A stretch of 47,938 nucleotides of DNA, taken from Singulisphaera sp. GP187 (GTDB taxonomy: Bacteria > Planctomycetota > Planctomycetia > Gemmatales > Gemmataceae). The stretch covers positions 1 through 47,938 of the forward strand of contig CAMDQN010000043.1 in NCBI GenBank assembly GCA_945905925.1. Direction: 5' to 3'. Of the stretch, positions 25,008-33,389 are shown piece by piece (the stretch's first letter is position 1; each line of letters starts with the position of its first letter). A program made the position numbers and the translations under genes. Below the pieces are notes generated by a model. That model made no database searches. It was given only the letters and a program-made list of their open reading frames with translations, and was not told the DNA's origin.

Positions 25008-26513
25008 ATGGGGTCCATGTCATTTCTTCTGCCGAACCCGCTTCCGGGTGCCGCCATCGCGGTGCTCGGGGAAGCCTGCGTCGCTAGTGTCGGATACCAC
25101 GACCTGACCCCCAGTCCGACGACGGTTCGGATTGCCGACGGGTTGCTCGTCCTCACTCGCCCCCAGAACGAGAGCGGCTACCTTCTCGTCCCGTGGCTAG
25201 TCGAACCGTTCGGAACGCTTGTTGTTGCAACCACGACCCTACGCGAACGTGAGGAACCGTACAGGCTGTTGGTCGAACTCGCGCGCGGCAAGTTGAACCA
25301 GGTGCGCACACAGACCTCGGAATGGCAATCGATCGGACTGCGAACGTCCCCGGAATTCGAGCGTGCGGTAACGGAAGCGACCCGGCTGTTCGGGCTCGCG
25401 GTACTCAACCCGACCAGCGCCGAGGCCGACTCGCAGGCGACGCGGGTGCTCGAACAGGCATACGCCCTCGCGGATCGGCTCGCGCGTGATTACACCTTGC
25501 AACTCCTCACGACCCGCCACAAGGACGAGGGGCCGCTCGACACGCAGTTCGCCGCCCGCTTCACACGCGCCCCGCTTGGCGCTGCGGTCGAAGAGTACGG
25601 CCGGGCGTTCAACGCGGCCTCGGTCGGCCTCTGCTGGCGCGACATTGAGCCGAACGAGTCCCAGTACGACTGGACCCAAGCGGACGCGGCCGTTGCCGAG
25701 GCCTGTTCCGCAGGGCTTCCGGTGACGATCGGTCCGGTGATCGATCTTGCCCCCGGAATGATCCCGACGTGGGCGGCCGGGTGGGCCACCGACCTGCCGA
25801 CACTGGCCGCGTGCATGTGCGATTTCCTCGAAACCGCCATCAACCGCTACAAAGGTGACGTGCGCCGCTGGGTGGTATGCGCTGGGTTCAACCACGCGGA
25901 CGCGCTGGGTCTTGTTGATGACGACCGGCTCAGGCTCGCGTTCCGGCTTTTTGAGGCGGCAGCCCAGGTCGACTCCAGCCTGGAATTGATCCTGAGCGTC
26001 GCCCAACCGTGGGGGGAGTACCTCGTCAGCGATGACCAAACGATCTCGCCGCTGACGTTCCCCGACGATCTCGTGCGCGCCGGTGTGCGGCTCTCGGCGG
26101 TGGAACTCGAAGTGCGCGCCGGGGGCCGGCCGCGCGGAAGCCAACCGCGCGACTTGCTTGACACGGCGCGCCTGCTCGACGTGTTCGGGATGCTCGGACT
26201 GCCATTGGAAGTTGTGTTCAGCCAGCCGTCGTCCGACGAACCGGACTGCGCGGCCGTCGAGCACGGGGATGTTGTTTGGAAAACGCGCTGGGGGTTCCGG
26301 TCATCGCCTGAGAGTCAGGCCGAGTGGGGCGCGTCCTGTGTGGGGCTCGCACTGTGCTGGCCACAGGTTCGGACCGTGACTTGGGACAACTGGTCGGACT
26401 CCGGACCACACTTGGTTCCGCATAGTGGGCTTCTCGACAGCGCAGAGCGCCCCAAGCCGCTCCTCGCTCGATTACGCGCCCTTCGCAGCGAACACCTCGC
26501 ACCCGAACTGTAA
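25008..26513 (+). CDS. GH10-like glycosidase-fold protein
   Basis: 501-residue protein whose second half has the look of a TIM-barrel glycosidase of the GH10 (xylanase) type: FNAASVGLCWRDIEPNESQY, AVAEACSAGLPVTIGPVID, NRYKGDVRRWVVCAGFNHAD, and VRLSAVELEVRAG. In active GH10 enzymes the acid/base glutamate follows the W-D-V-V-N-E pattern; here the same place reads WVVCAGFN with no Glu. A possible nucleophile Glu remains in AVELEV. The roughly 190-residue N-terminal part is an unrecognised domain. No signal peptide is seen. The protein may bind rather than cut glycans, or use another mechanism. ATG 25008 is chosen; ATG 25017 is almost as good. Confidence 0.65.
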   Translation: MGSMSFLLPNPLPGAAIAVLGEACVASVGYHDLTPSPTTVRIADGLLVLTRPQNESGYLLVPWLVEPFGTLVVATTTLREREEPYRLLVELARGKLNQVRTQTSEWQSIGLRTSPEFERAVTEATRLFGLAVLNPTSAEADSQATRVLEQAYALADRLARDYTLQLLTTRHKDEGPLDTQFAARFTRAPLGAAVEEYGRAFNAASVGLCWRDIEPNESQYDWTQADAAVAEACSAGLPVTIGPVIDLAPGMIPTWAAGWATDLPTLAACMCDFLETAINRYKGDVRRWVVCAGFNHADALGLVDDDRLRLAFRLFEAAAQVDSSLELILSVAQPWGEYLVSDDQTISPLTFPDDLVRAGVRLSAVELEVRAGGRPRGSQPRDLLDTARLLDVFGMLGLPLEVVFSQPSSDEPDCAAVEHGDVVWKTRWGFRSSPESQAEWGASCVGLALCWPQVRTVTWDNWSDSGPHLVPHSGLLDSAERPKPLLARLRALRSEHLAPEL

Positions 26514-26757
26514 CGCGCCGCACTCCAATTCTAGAGCGCACACCGGGAACTCATACCACCTCGCAACCGAGTTCGGTTATTACCTTTCGTACCGCCGACT
26601 CGCTGTCTCGCTTCGGCTCGGCGCCCGCTCCGAACCCACTGCGCGAGACCGCGGTTCAAGAAACTCCTGACGTGATGGATGGCATTCCGCCCGCGTCGTG
26701 TCAATAATTACCCCTTCGGCTTCTCAATTCCGGGCAACTGCGGAACAGTGGTGATTG

Positions 26758-27717
26758 ATGTCGGCTGGAACCTCGTCCCTCTCCCGTGCTCGTCTGTGCC
26801 TCATTTTAGCTGCTGTTCTGTGGAGTCTCGGTAGCGTTTTCATGCGGTTGCTGCGTGAACCCCTCGACCTCCGGTTGAACGAGCCACTTCTCACACCGCT
26901 CCAAATCGCTTTCTATCGCGGGCTGTTCGGCGGTCTGGTGATGCTCGCGTTGGTTCAGCGCGCCGAGATCACGTTACGCCCCCAGATGTTGGGCATGGTT
27001 GCCGCGTTCGCTGTGATGAGCGGGATGTACCTGTCCGCTCTCGACGGCCCGGCCGCGAACGCGATCTTCCTCCAGAACACGGCCCCGGTGTGGGTGTACC
27101 TGTTCGCGGTGTTGGCGCTCGGTGAGCGCGGCGATGGTCGCGGGTGGCTCGCGGTGTTGCTCGCGGCGGCCGGCGCTGCGGTGATCGTCGCGGGGAACTG
27201 GCCGCGCCACCTTCCGTCCGATCTCGACGGAGCGCAGCGGAACAAACAGATGCTCCAACTGTTTCTGGGGCTAGGGAGCGGCGTGGTGTACGCGATCGTC
27301 GTGCTATTTCTCCGCTCGTTACGCGAACACTCGGCCGCGTGGCTGGTCGCGATTAACTTACTCGGCAGCGCGGCCACGATCGGGCTGTTCGTGTTGTTGT
27401 CGGATGGGCCGTTCGCGTTTGTCGGTTGGGTGACGGCCCCGAGCGCGCGTCAGGTCGCGGTGCTGTTCGTGTTTGGGGCAATTCAAATGGCGTTCCCGTA
27501 CTGGCTGTTCGCGCGCGGGCTACGCACCGTATCGCCGCAAGAGGCCGCGATTATCACGCTGATTGAACCGCTGCTGAACCCGGTGTGGGCGTACCTGATC
27601 ACGCCAGAGAAGGACACGCCGAACGTGTGGATACTCGCGGGCGGTGCGCTGATTTTGCTCGCGCTCGTTTGGCGGTATGTGCCGGCGCGTCAGTCGTCTG
27701 GGTCAAACCGCAATTGA
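26758..27717 (+). CDS. EamA-family (DMT) transporter
   Basis: 319-residue membrane protein with about ten hydrophobic helices in two EamA repeats (LCLILAAVLWSLGSVFMRLL, LLNPVWAYLI, GGALILLALVWRYVP are examples). The conserved family pattern near the second repeat (EAAIITLIEPLLNPVWAYL) is clear. Members export or import small metabolites such as amino acids or drugs; the substrate cannot be told. ATG 26758 follows a TTG at 26755 that would add one residue. About 240 bases of non-coding DNA precede it. It is followed by repeat copy 2 and the ceramidase-like gene. Confidence 0.9.
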   Translation: MSAGTSSLSRARLCLILAAVLWSLGSVFMRLLREPLDLRLNEPLLTPLQIAFYRGLFGGLVMLALVQRAEITLRPQMLGMVAAFAVMSGMYLSALDGPAANAIFLQNTAPVWVYLFAVLALGERGDGRGWLAVLLAAAGAAVIVAGNWPRHLPSDLDGAQRNKQMLQLFLGLGSGVVYAIVVLFLRSLREHSAAWLVAINLLGSAATIGLFVLLSDGPFAFVGWVTAPSARQVAVLFVFGAIQMAFPYWLFARGLRTVSPQEAAIITLIEPLLNPVWAYLITPEKDTPNVWILAGGALILLALVWRYVPARQSSGSNRN

Positions 27718-27756
27718 AGCAAGACAAACAAGCAGTGTGATGGCATAATGCCGTTC

Positions 27757-27792
27757 TTCCTCCGCGTTCTCTGCGTTCTTTGCGGTGAATCC
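27757..27792 (+). repeat. Dispersed repeat, copy 2 with inserted unit
   Basis: Second copy of the short repeat. CCTCCGCGTTCTCTGCG (27759-27775) is followed by an extra TTCTTTGCG (27776-27784) and then GTGAATCC, the same ending as copy 1. Its GGTGA (27784-27788) lies six bases before the ATG at 27795 and can act as the ribosome binding site of the ceramidase-like gene. Confidence 0.75.
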
Positions 27793-27794
27793 AC

Positions 27795-29102
27795 ATGCCT
27801 CCTCTCCACATTGCGACGTTCACGTGCGATGTCACGCCTCCCGAAGATCACCCGCTGTGCGGCGGGTGGATCACACCGGTTCGCGTCGTCGATGACCCGC
27901 TCCGGGCGCTCGGTGTCGTGCTGCTCGGGGTCGGCAAACCGGTCGTGCTGTGTGCGGTAGATTGGACCGGGCTTCGCAACGAAGCGTTTCGAATCTGGCG
28001 GAAGGCGCTCGCGGACGCCGCGCACACAACGCCGGAACACGTCTCGCTGCACTGCGTTCACCCTCACAACGCGCCGTTCGCGGACGTGGAAGCCGAGAAA
28101 CTCATCGCCGCGGCGAAAGCCGCGAAGTCGCTCGACCTGAAGTATTACGCCGAGTGCGTCAGGAAGAGCGAAGGCGCGCTGAAAGCCGGCGTGATGAAGG
28201 CGGTGAAGTTCACGCACATCGGCACCGGGTCGGCGGAAGTGAAGGAAGTCGCGTCGAACAGACGCGTCCTCGGCGACGACGGCAAGGTGAAGTTCACGCG
28301 TACGAGCGCGACCAAGAACAAGGAAGCACGCGACGCACCGGAGGGGCTGATCGACCCGCGCTTGCGCACGCTGAGCTTCTGGGACGACGACAAACCTCTT
28401 GCCGCGCTACAGTTCTACGCATGCCACCCGATGAGCTACTACGGCGATGGCCGCGTGAGCGCGGACTTCTGCGGGCTCGCGCGCCAGAAGTTTCAGGACG
28501 AGACGAAGGTCTTCCAGGTGTACTTCAACGGCTGCGGCGGAAACGTCACCGCGGGGAAGTACAACGACGGCTCGAAAGAGAACCGCCCGGTACTGCGCGA
28601 CCGCGTTCACGCGGCGATGGTTGCCGCATCCAAGGACACGAATCGCACCGAAGTGAAGGAATGGGACTGGCGCTTCGAGGCGGTCAAACTGCCGCCGCGC
28701 AAAGAAGCCTCGTTCGGTGAAGAGGAAAGCACGAAGGCGCTCAACGACGAGAAGGCCGCGGCTGCGAAGCGGAACAACGCGGCGTACCAACTCGCATGGC
28801 TCAAACGCAAGGACACACCGATCGAAGTGAACTGTCTCGACTTCGGCGGGAAGGTGCTGAACCTGTTCCTGCCGGGCGAGTCGTTCGTCGAGTATCAACT
28901 CGCGGCCCAGAAGATGCGCGAGGACGTGGTGGTGAACGTCGCGGCCTACGGCGACGACGGCCCCGGTTACATCCCCACCGCGAAAGCCTACCTCGAAGGC
29001 GGCTACGAGCCGACCGTCGCGCTTTCTGGCCCAGGCTCCGAAGACATCTTGCACGCCGCGATGCGGAAGTTGCTCAAAGCGGAAGGAAAGGGGAAGCCAT
29101 GA
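27795..29102 (+). CDS. Neutral/alkaline ceramidase-like protein
   Basis: 435-residue protein of the neutral/alkaline non-lysosomal ceramidase-like fold. It has no signal peptide. The segments GVVLLGVGKPVVLCAVDWTGL, LHCVHPHNAP (histidine pair matching the metal-binding HTH of the family), FYACHPMSYYGDGRVSADF and FLPGESFVEYQ match the family order. Characterised members hydrolyse ceramide, but many planctomycete relatives act on unknown substrates, and the HTHSGP motif is altered here to HPHNAP. Its TGA overlaps the ATG of the next gene, so the two are translationally coupled and likely work together. Confidence 0.8.
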   Translation: MPPLHIATFTCDVTPPEDHPLCGGWITPVRVVDDPLRALGVVLLGVGKPVVLCAVDWTGLRNEAFRIWRKALADAAHTTPEHVSLHCVHPHNAPFADVEAEKLIAAAKAAKSLDLKYYAECVRKSEGALKAGVMKAVKFTHIGTGSAEVKEVASNRRVLGDDGKVKFTRTSATKNKEARDAPEGLIDPRLRTLSFWDDDKPLAALQFYACHPMSYYGDGRVSADFCGLARQKFQDETKVFQVYFNGCGGNVTAGKYNDGSKENRPVLRDRVHAAMVAASKDTNRTEVKEWDWRFEAVKLPPRKEASFGEEESTKALNDEKAAAAKRNNAAYQLAWLKRKDTPIEVNCLDFGGKVLNLFLPGESFVEYQLAAQKMREDVVVNVAAYGDDGPGYIPTAKAYLEGGYEPTVALSGPGSEDILHAAMRKLLKAEGKGKP

Positions 29103-32100
29103 AAACGCTACTCACATTCGCGGGCGCGCTGATTTGTGCAACGCCCGCGTTCGCGGCCGATGCGCCCGTGTACAAGGCCGGAGTCGCGACGACGGTCATC
29201 ACGCCCGCCGGAGCGGTGTGGATGGCCGGTTACGCGTCACGCACCAAGCCCGCGGACGGCAAGATTCACGACCTCTACGCGAAGGCGTTGTGCCTCGAAG
29301 ACTCCGCCGGCAAGCGGCTCGTGCTGGTCACAACCGACCTGATCGGGATTCCGCGCGAACTCGGTGAGCAGGTCGCGAGCGAAGTTGAGAAGAAGCACGG
29401 CATCAAGCGCGACGAACTCATGCTCAGCGCGTCGCACACGCACTCCGGGCCGGTGATCCGCGAGAACCTCGTGGACATGTACCCGCTCACGAAGGAAGAC
29501 GCGGCGAAGGTTGATGCATACACGAAGAAGCTCAAGGATGATCTGGTGGCGCTGATCGGCGCGAGCATGAAAGATATGCAACCGGTGGCGCTGAAGTACG
29601 GGACCGGGAAGGCGACGTTCGCGGTGAACCGGAGGCAAGTGACAGAGAAGGGCGTTATTAATGGCAGCAACCCTGGCGGTCCGGTCGATCACTCGGTGCC
29701 GGTGTTGGTCGCCGAAGGAAAGGATGGGAAGCCGGTCGCGCTTGTGTTCGGTTACGCGTGCCACAACACCACGCTCGATCTGATGCAGTGGAGTGGCGAT
29801 TACGCCGGCTTCGCGCAACTCGCGGTCGAGAAGGCGCACCCCGGCGCGGTCGGAATGTTCTGGACCGGTTGCGGCGCGGACGCGAACCCGCTCCCGCGGC
29901 GCAAGATCGAACTCGCCGAGCAGTACGGCAAGGAACTCGCCGAAGCGGTCGCCACGACGGTGAAGGCCGCGAAGCCAATCAGTGGCAAGTTCGCCGCGAA
30001 GTACGAAAAGATCACGTTGAAGTTCGAGGCGGTGCCCACGAAGGCGCAACTCGCGGCCGACACGCTCAGCAAGACGCTCGCGATTCAGAAGCGCGCGGAA
30101 CGCTTGCTCAAGCAACTCGAAGCGAACGGCAAGATCGACGACACATACCCGCACTACCCGGTGCAGACATGGGCGCTGGGCGATCAAATCCTGTTGGTCG
30201 CTCTCGGCGGAGAGGTGGTGATCGACTACCTGCTTCGCTTGAAGAAGGACATTCCGACAAGTCGCGCGCTGTGGGTGATGGGTTACGCGAACGACGTGAT
30301 GGCGTACATCCCGAGCGCCCGTGTTCTGAAGGAGGGCGGTTACGAAGCCGACTCGTCGCAGATCTACTACGGCATGCCGGGGAAGTGGAGCGCGACCATC
30401 GAAGACGCGATCGTTGCGAAGGTGAAGGAACTCACGTCGAAGGTCGCGGAGTTGCCGAAGCCACCCGGTGCGCTCACGCCGAAGGAAGAACTCGCGACCT
30501 TCAAGATTCCCGAAGGGATCAAGGTTGAGTTGGTCGCGAGTGAACCCGATATCGTCGATCCGGTCGCGATGTGCTTCGACGAGAAGGGGCGCATGTTCGT
30601 GTGTGAGATGCGCGGCTACCCGAACGGCGGTGTCGGCACCGGCAAGGAAACTCGCGGTAAGATCAAGTGCCTGATCGACAAGGACGGCGACGGTGTTTTC
30701 GAGACCGCTACGACCTTCGCCGAAGGGCTACGCTTCCCGATGGGCGTGATGTCGTACAAGGGCGGCTTGCTCGTCGCGGTCGCACCGGACCTGCTGTACC
30801 TCGAAGACACGAACGGCGACGGCAAAGCGGACAAGACGACCGTTCTCTACACGGGCTTCAACCTCGCCAACATTCAGCAGATGGTGAATAGCCTGCAATG
30901 GGGGCTGGACAACTGGGTGTACGGCATCTGCGGCAGCGACGGCGGCACAATCACCTCGCCGCAGAAGAAGGAAATGCCGCCGCTGTCGCTGCGGAATCGC
31001 GGCTTCCGGTTCAAGCCGGACGTGCCCGGCAGCATGGAGCCGACCAGTTCCGGCGGGCAGTACGGTCTCGCCGCCGACGACTACCAGCGCTGGTTCACCG
31101 CGACCAACAGCCAGCACTTGCGGCAGATCGTGTTGCCCGAACATTACCTGAAGCGCAATCCGTTCCTCGCTGTGAGTGCGGTTACGCTCGACATCCCCGA
31201 ACACGGGGCCGCCGCGAAGGTGTATCGCATCAGTCCGTTCGAGCCGTGGCGCGTGGAGCGCACGACCCGCCGCGCCGGTGCGCCGGATGCGAAGCGGTTC
31301 CCGACCACCGAACTCGTGCCCGGCGGGTACATCACGTCCGCGTGCAGCCCGCTCATCTACACCGCGGACTTGCTCCCGAAGGAGTATCGCGGCAATAACT
31401 TCGTGTGCGACCCCGCGAACAACCTCATCCACCGCGAACTGCTGAAAGAGAAGGGCGCGGTGTTCACCGCGGTGCGCGCCTACGAGGACAAAGAGTTCCT
31501 CGCGTCCACGGACAACTGGTTCCGCCCGGTCGATCTCAAGACGGGGCCGGATGGTGCGATTTACGTTCTCGACTTCTACCGCGAGGTGATCGAAACGCCG
31601 CTGTCGCTACCGGAGGACATCAAGAAGCAACTGGACCTGGAGAGCCGCGGTCGCGGGCGCATCTGGCGCATCGCGCCGAAGGACTTCAAGCCCGCGAAGA
31701 TGCCGGACCTGAGTGCGATGAAGCCGGCACAACTCGCGGAGGAACTCACGAGCGCGAACCCGTGGCGCCGCATCACCGCACAGCGCCTCCTCGTCGAGAA
31801 ACAGGAGAAGGACGCGGTCGCGCGTATCCGCGAACTGCTGCCGAAGGCGCAGGGAACGCCCGGTTGCGTGAGCCTGCTCTGGGTCCTTCATGGCTTGGGT
31901 GTGCTGAAGTCGTCTGACGTGCAGGCGGTCTACCACGATCCCGAACCCGGTGTGCGCGAGCTCGCGCTGCGCCTCTCGGAACCGTTCTTCGCTGACGCGC
32001 CCGCGCTCGGCACGCTCGCGCTGAAGCTCGCGACCGACCCGTCCCCGCGCGTCCGGTTCCAACTTGCGTTCTCCGCCGGTGCGATGCCGTCTTCGGACGC

Positions 32101-33343
32101 CGCGAAGGCACTCGCCGCGATTCTGGAGAAGGACGCAACCGACCCGTGGACCGTCACCGCGGCGCTCAGTTCCGCGAGCGCGTGCGGCTTCGAGTTGTTG
32201 GAAGCGCTGACCGCGAAGGGTAAGAACCCGAACGCGTCACTCGTCGCTCGGATCGCGGCAATGGTCGGGGCGAAGGGCGACGCGAAGCAAATCGCGCGCG
32301 TGCTGGAACTCGTCGCGGAAGGCCGCGCGCCCGGTGCGGACGCGGCGCTGCTCGACGGGTTGGGGCAGGGGATGCGCGCGTCTGCGAATCCGCTCCCGGC
32401 GTGGTGGGTGAAGCCGCCGGCCGCAGCCGCCGAGGTGCTGCCCAAGCTCCGCAAGCGGTTCGACACGGCCGCCGCGACCGTGCGCGACGAAAAGGCTTCC
32501 GCGACGGACCGCATCGTCGCGGCCGGGTTGCTCGCTTACGGACCGTTCGACGCGGTCGGCGCCGCGCTTGCGGAGACGCTCACTGCCACGACACCGGGCG
32601 ATGTGCAACTCGCCGCGGTGAAGTCGCTCTCCGCGCATGCCGATCCGAAGGTGAGCGAACTGTTGCTCAAGGGGTGGGTGGGTTACGGACCGGCGCTCCG
32701 GCGCGAGGCACTCGACGCAATGCTCGGACGCGCCGACCGCGCGCTGAAGTTGCTCGAACTGGTCGAAGCGAAGAAAGTCCCCGCGACCGACTTCGCGCTC
32801 GCGCAGGTTCAGCAACTCAAGGCCCACCCGAACGTGGGGGTGCGCACGAAGGCTGCGACGGTCTTCAAGTTAACGGCCGATGCCGACCGCGCGAAAGTCG
32901 TGAAGGAGTACGCGACCGTACTCGACCTGAAAGGCGACGCGATGAAGGGAAGGGCGGTGTTCAACAAGACGTGTTCCGCGTGTCACAAGCTCGATGGTGT
33001 GGGCTTCGACGTAGGCGCGAACCTGCTCGCTGCGCTGCCGAACAAGTCAGGCGAAGACCTGCTCGTCGCGGTGTTCGACCCGAACCGCGAGGTCGACCCT
33101 CGCTACGTGTCTTACAACGTCGTGACTGCCGACGAGCGCGTACTCAATGGCGTGGTCGTTGCCGAGACGCCGACGAGCCTCACGCTCCGCCGCGCCGACG
33201 GGAAGGAAGACGCGATTCTCCGGTCGAACATTTCGTCGCTGCGCTCGACGGCACTCTCGCTCATGCCGGTCGGACTGGAGAAGGAGTTGATGCCACAAGA
33301 TGTGGCGGACCTGTTCGCGTACCTGAGAACCGCAGGGAAGTGA
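29099..33343 (+). CDS. Ceramidase-propeller-cytochrome fusion protein
   Basis: 1414-residue exported protein with two families joined in one frame. A signal peptide (LLTFAGALICATPAFA) leads into a neutral ceramidase-like domain (about 25-455), with HTHSGP at 113-118, YACHNTTLDL, WSGDYAGF and LLVALGGEVVIDY. From about 460 it continues as a PVC-type beta-propeller (KIPEGIKVELVASEPDIVDP, FEPWRVERTTRR, DNWFRPVDLKTGPDGAIYVLDFYREVIE), an alpha-helical HEAT-like region (about 860-1270) and a C-terminal cytochrome c domain with CSACH at 1292-1296. ATG 29099 overlaps the previous stop codon. The fusion suggests substrate hydrolysis followed by oxidation of a product, an inference only. A strong hairpin follows the stop. 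Confidence 0.92.
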   Translation: MKTLLTFAGALICATPAFAADAPVYKAGVATTVITPAGAVWMAGYASRTKPADGKIHDLYAKALCLEDSAGKRLVLVTTDLIGIPRELGEQVASEVEKKHGIKRDELMLSASHTHSGPVIRENLVDMYPLTKEDAAKVDAYTKKLKDDLVALIGASMKDMQPVALKYGTGKATFAVNRRQVTEKGVINGSNPGGPVDHSVPVLVAEGKDGKPVALVFGYACHNTTLDLMQWSGDYAGFAQLAVEKAHPGAVGMFWTGCGADANPLPRRKIELAEQYGKELAEAVATTVKAAKPISGKFAAKYEKITLKFEAVPTKAQLAADTLSKTLAIQKRAERLLKQLEANGKIDDTYPHYPVQTWALGDQILLVALGGEVVIDYLLRLKKDIPTSRALWVMGYANDVMAYIPSARVLKEGGYEADSSQIYYGMPGKWSATIEDAIVAKVKELTSKVAELPKPPGALTPKEELATFKIPEGIKVELVASEPDIVDPVAMCFDEKGRMFVCEMRGYPNGGVGTGKETRGKIKCLIDKDGDGVFETATTFAEGLRFPMGVMSYKGGLLVAVAPDLLYLEDTNGDGKADKTTVLYTGFNLANIQQMVNSLQWGLDNWVYGICGSDGGTITSPQKKEMPPLSLRNRGFRFKPDVPGSMEPTSSGGQYGLAADDYQRWFTATNSQHLRQIVLPEHYLKRNPFLAVSAVTLDIPEHGAAAKVYRISPFEPWRVERTTRRAGAPDAKRFPTTELVPGGYITSACSPLIYTADLLPKEYRGNNFVCDPANNLIHRELLKEKGAVFTAVRAYEDKEFLASTDNWFRPVDLKTGPDGAIYVLDFYREVIETPLSLPEDIKKQLDLESRGRGRIWRIAPKDFKPAKMPDLSAMKPAQLAEELTSANPWRRITAQRLLVEKQEKDAVARIRELLPKAQGTPGCVSLLWVLHGLGVLKSSDVQAVYHDPEPGVRELALRLSEPFFADAPALGTLALKLATDPSPRVRFQLAFSAGAMPSSDAAKALAAILEKDATDPWTVTAALSSASACGFELLEALTAKGKNPNASLVARIAAMVGAKGDAKQIARVLELVAEGRAPGADAALLDGLGQGMRASANPLPAWWVKPPAAAAEVLPKLRKRFDTAAATVRDEKASATDRIVAAGLLAYGPFDAVGAALAETLTATTPGDVQLAAVKSLSAHADPKVSELLLKGWVGYGPALRREALDAMLGRADRALKLLELVEAKKVPATDFALAQVQQLKAHPNVGVRTKAATVFKLTADADRAKVVKEYATVLDLKGDAMKGRAVFNKTCSACHKLDGVGFDVGANLLAALPNKSGEDLLVAVFDPNREVDPRYVSYNVVTADERVLNGVVVAETPTSLTLRRADGKEDAILRSNISSLRSTALSLMPVGLEKELMPQDVADLFAYLRTAGK

Positions 33344-33345
33344 TC

Positions 33346-33385
33346 CTCTGCGGAGCGCGGGCGTCCCGCCCGCGGCTTCGCAGAG
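33346..33385. terminator. Strong bidirectional terminator-like hairpin
   Basis: Outer stem CTCTGCG (33346-33352) with CGCAGAG (33379-33385) and inner stem CGCGGGCG (33356-33363) with CGCCCGCG (33367-33374), a three-base loop and a small bulge. It separates the convergent fusion gene and the DUF1980 gene. The stem is very GC-rich and there is no T tract. Confidence 0.7.
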
Positions 33386-33389
33386 ATCG

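Noticed and set aside
28796-29098. Upstream extension of the ceramidase-cytochrome fusion by 101 codons
   Set aside because: It overlaps the preceding gene in another frame and the signal peptide begins exactly at 29099.
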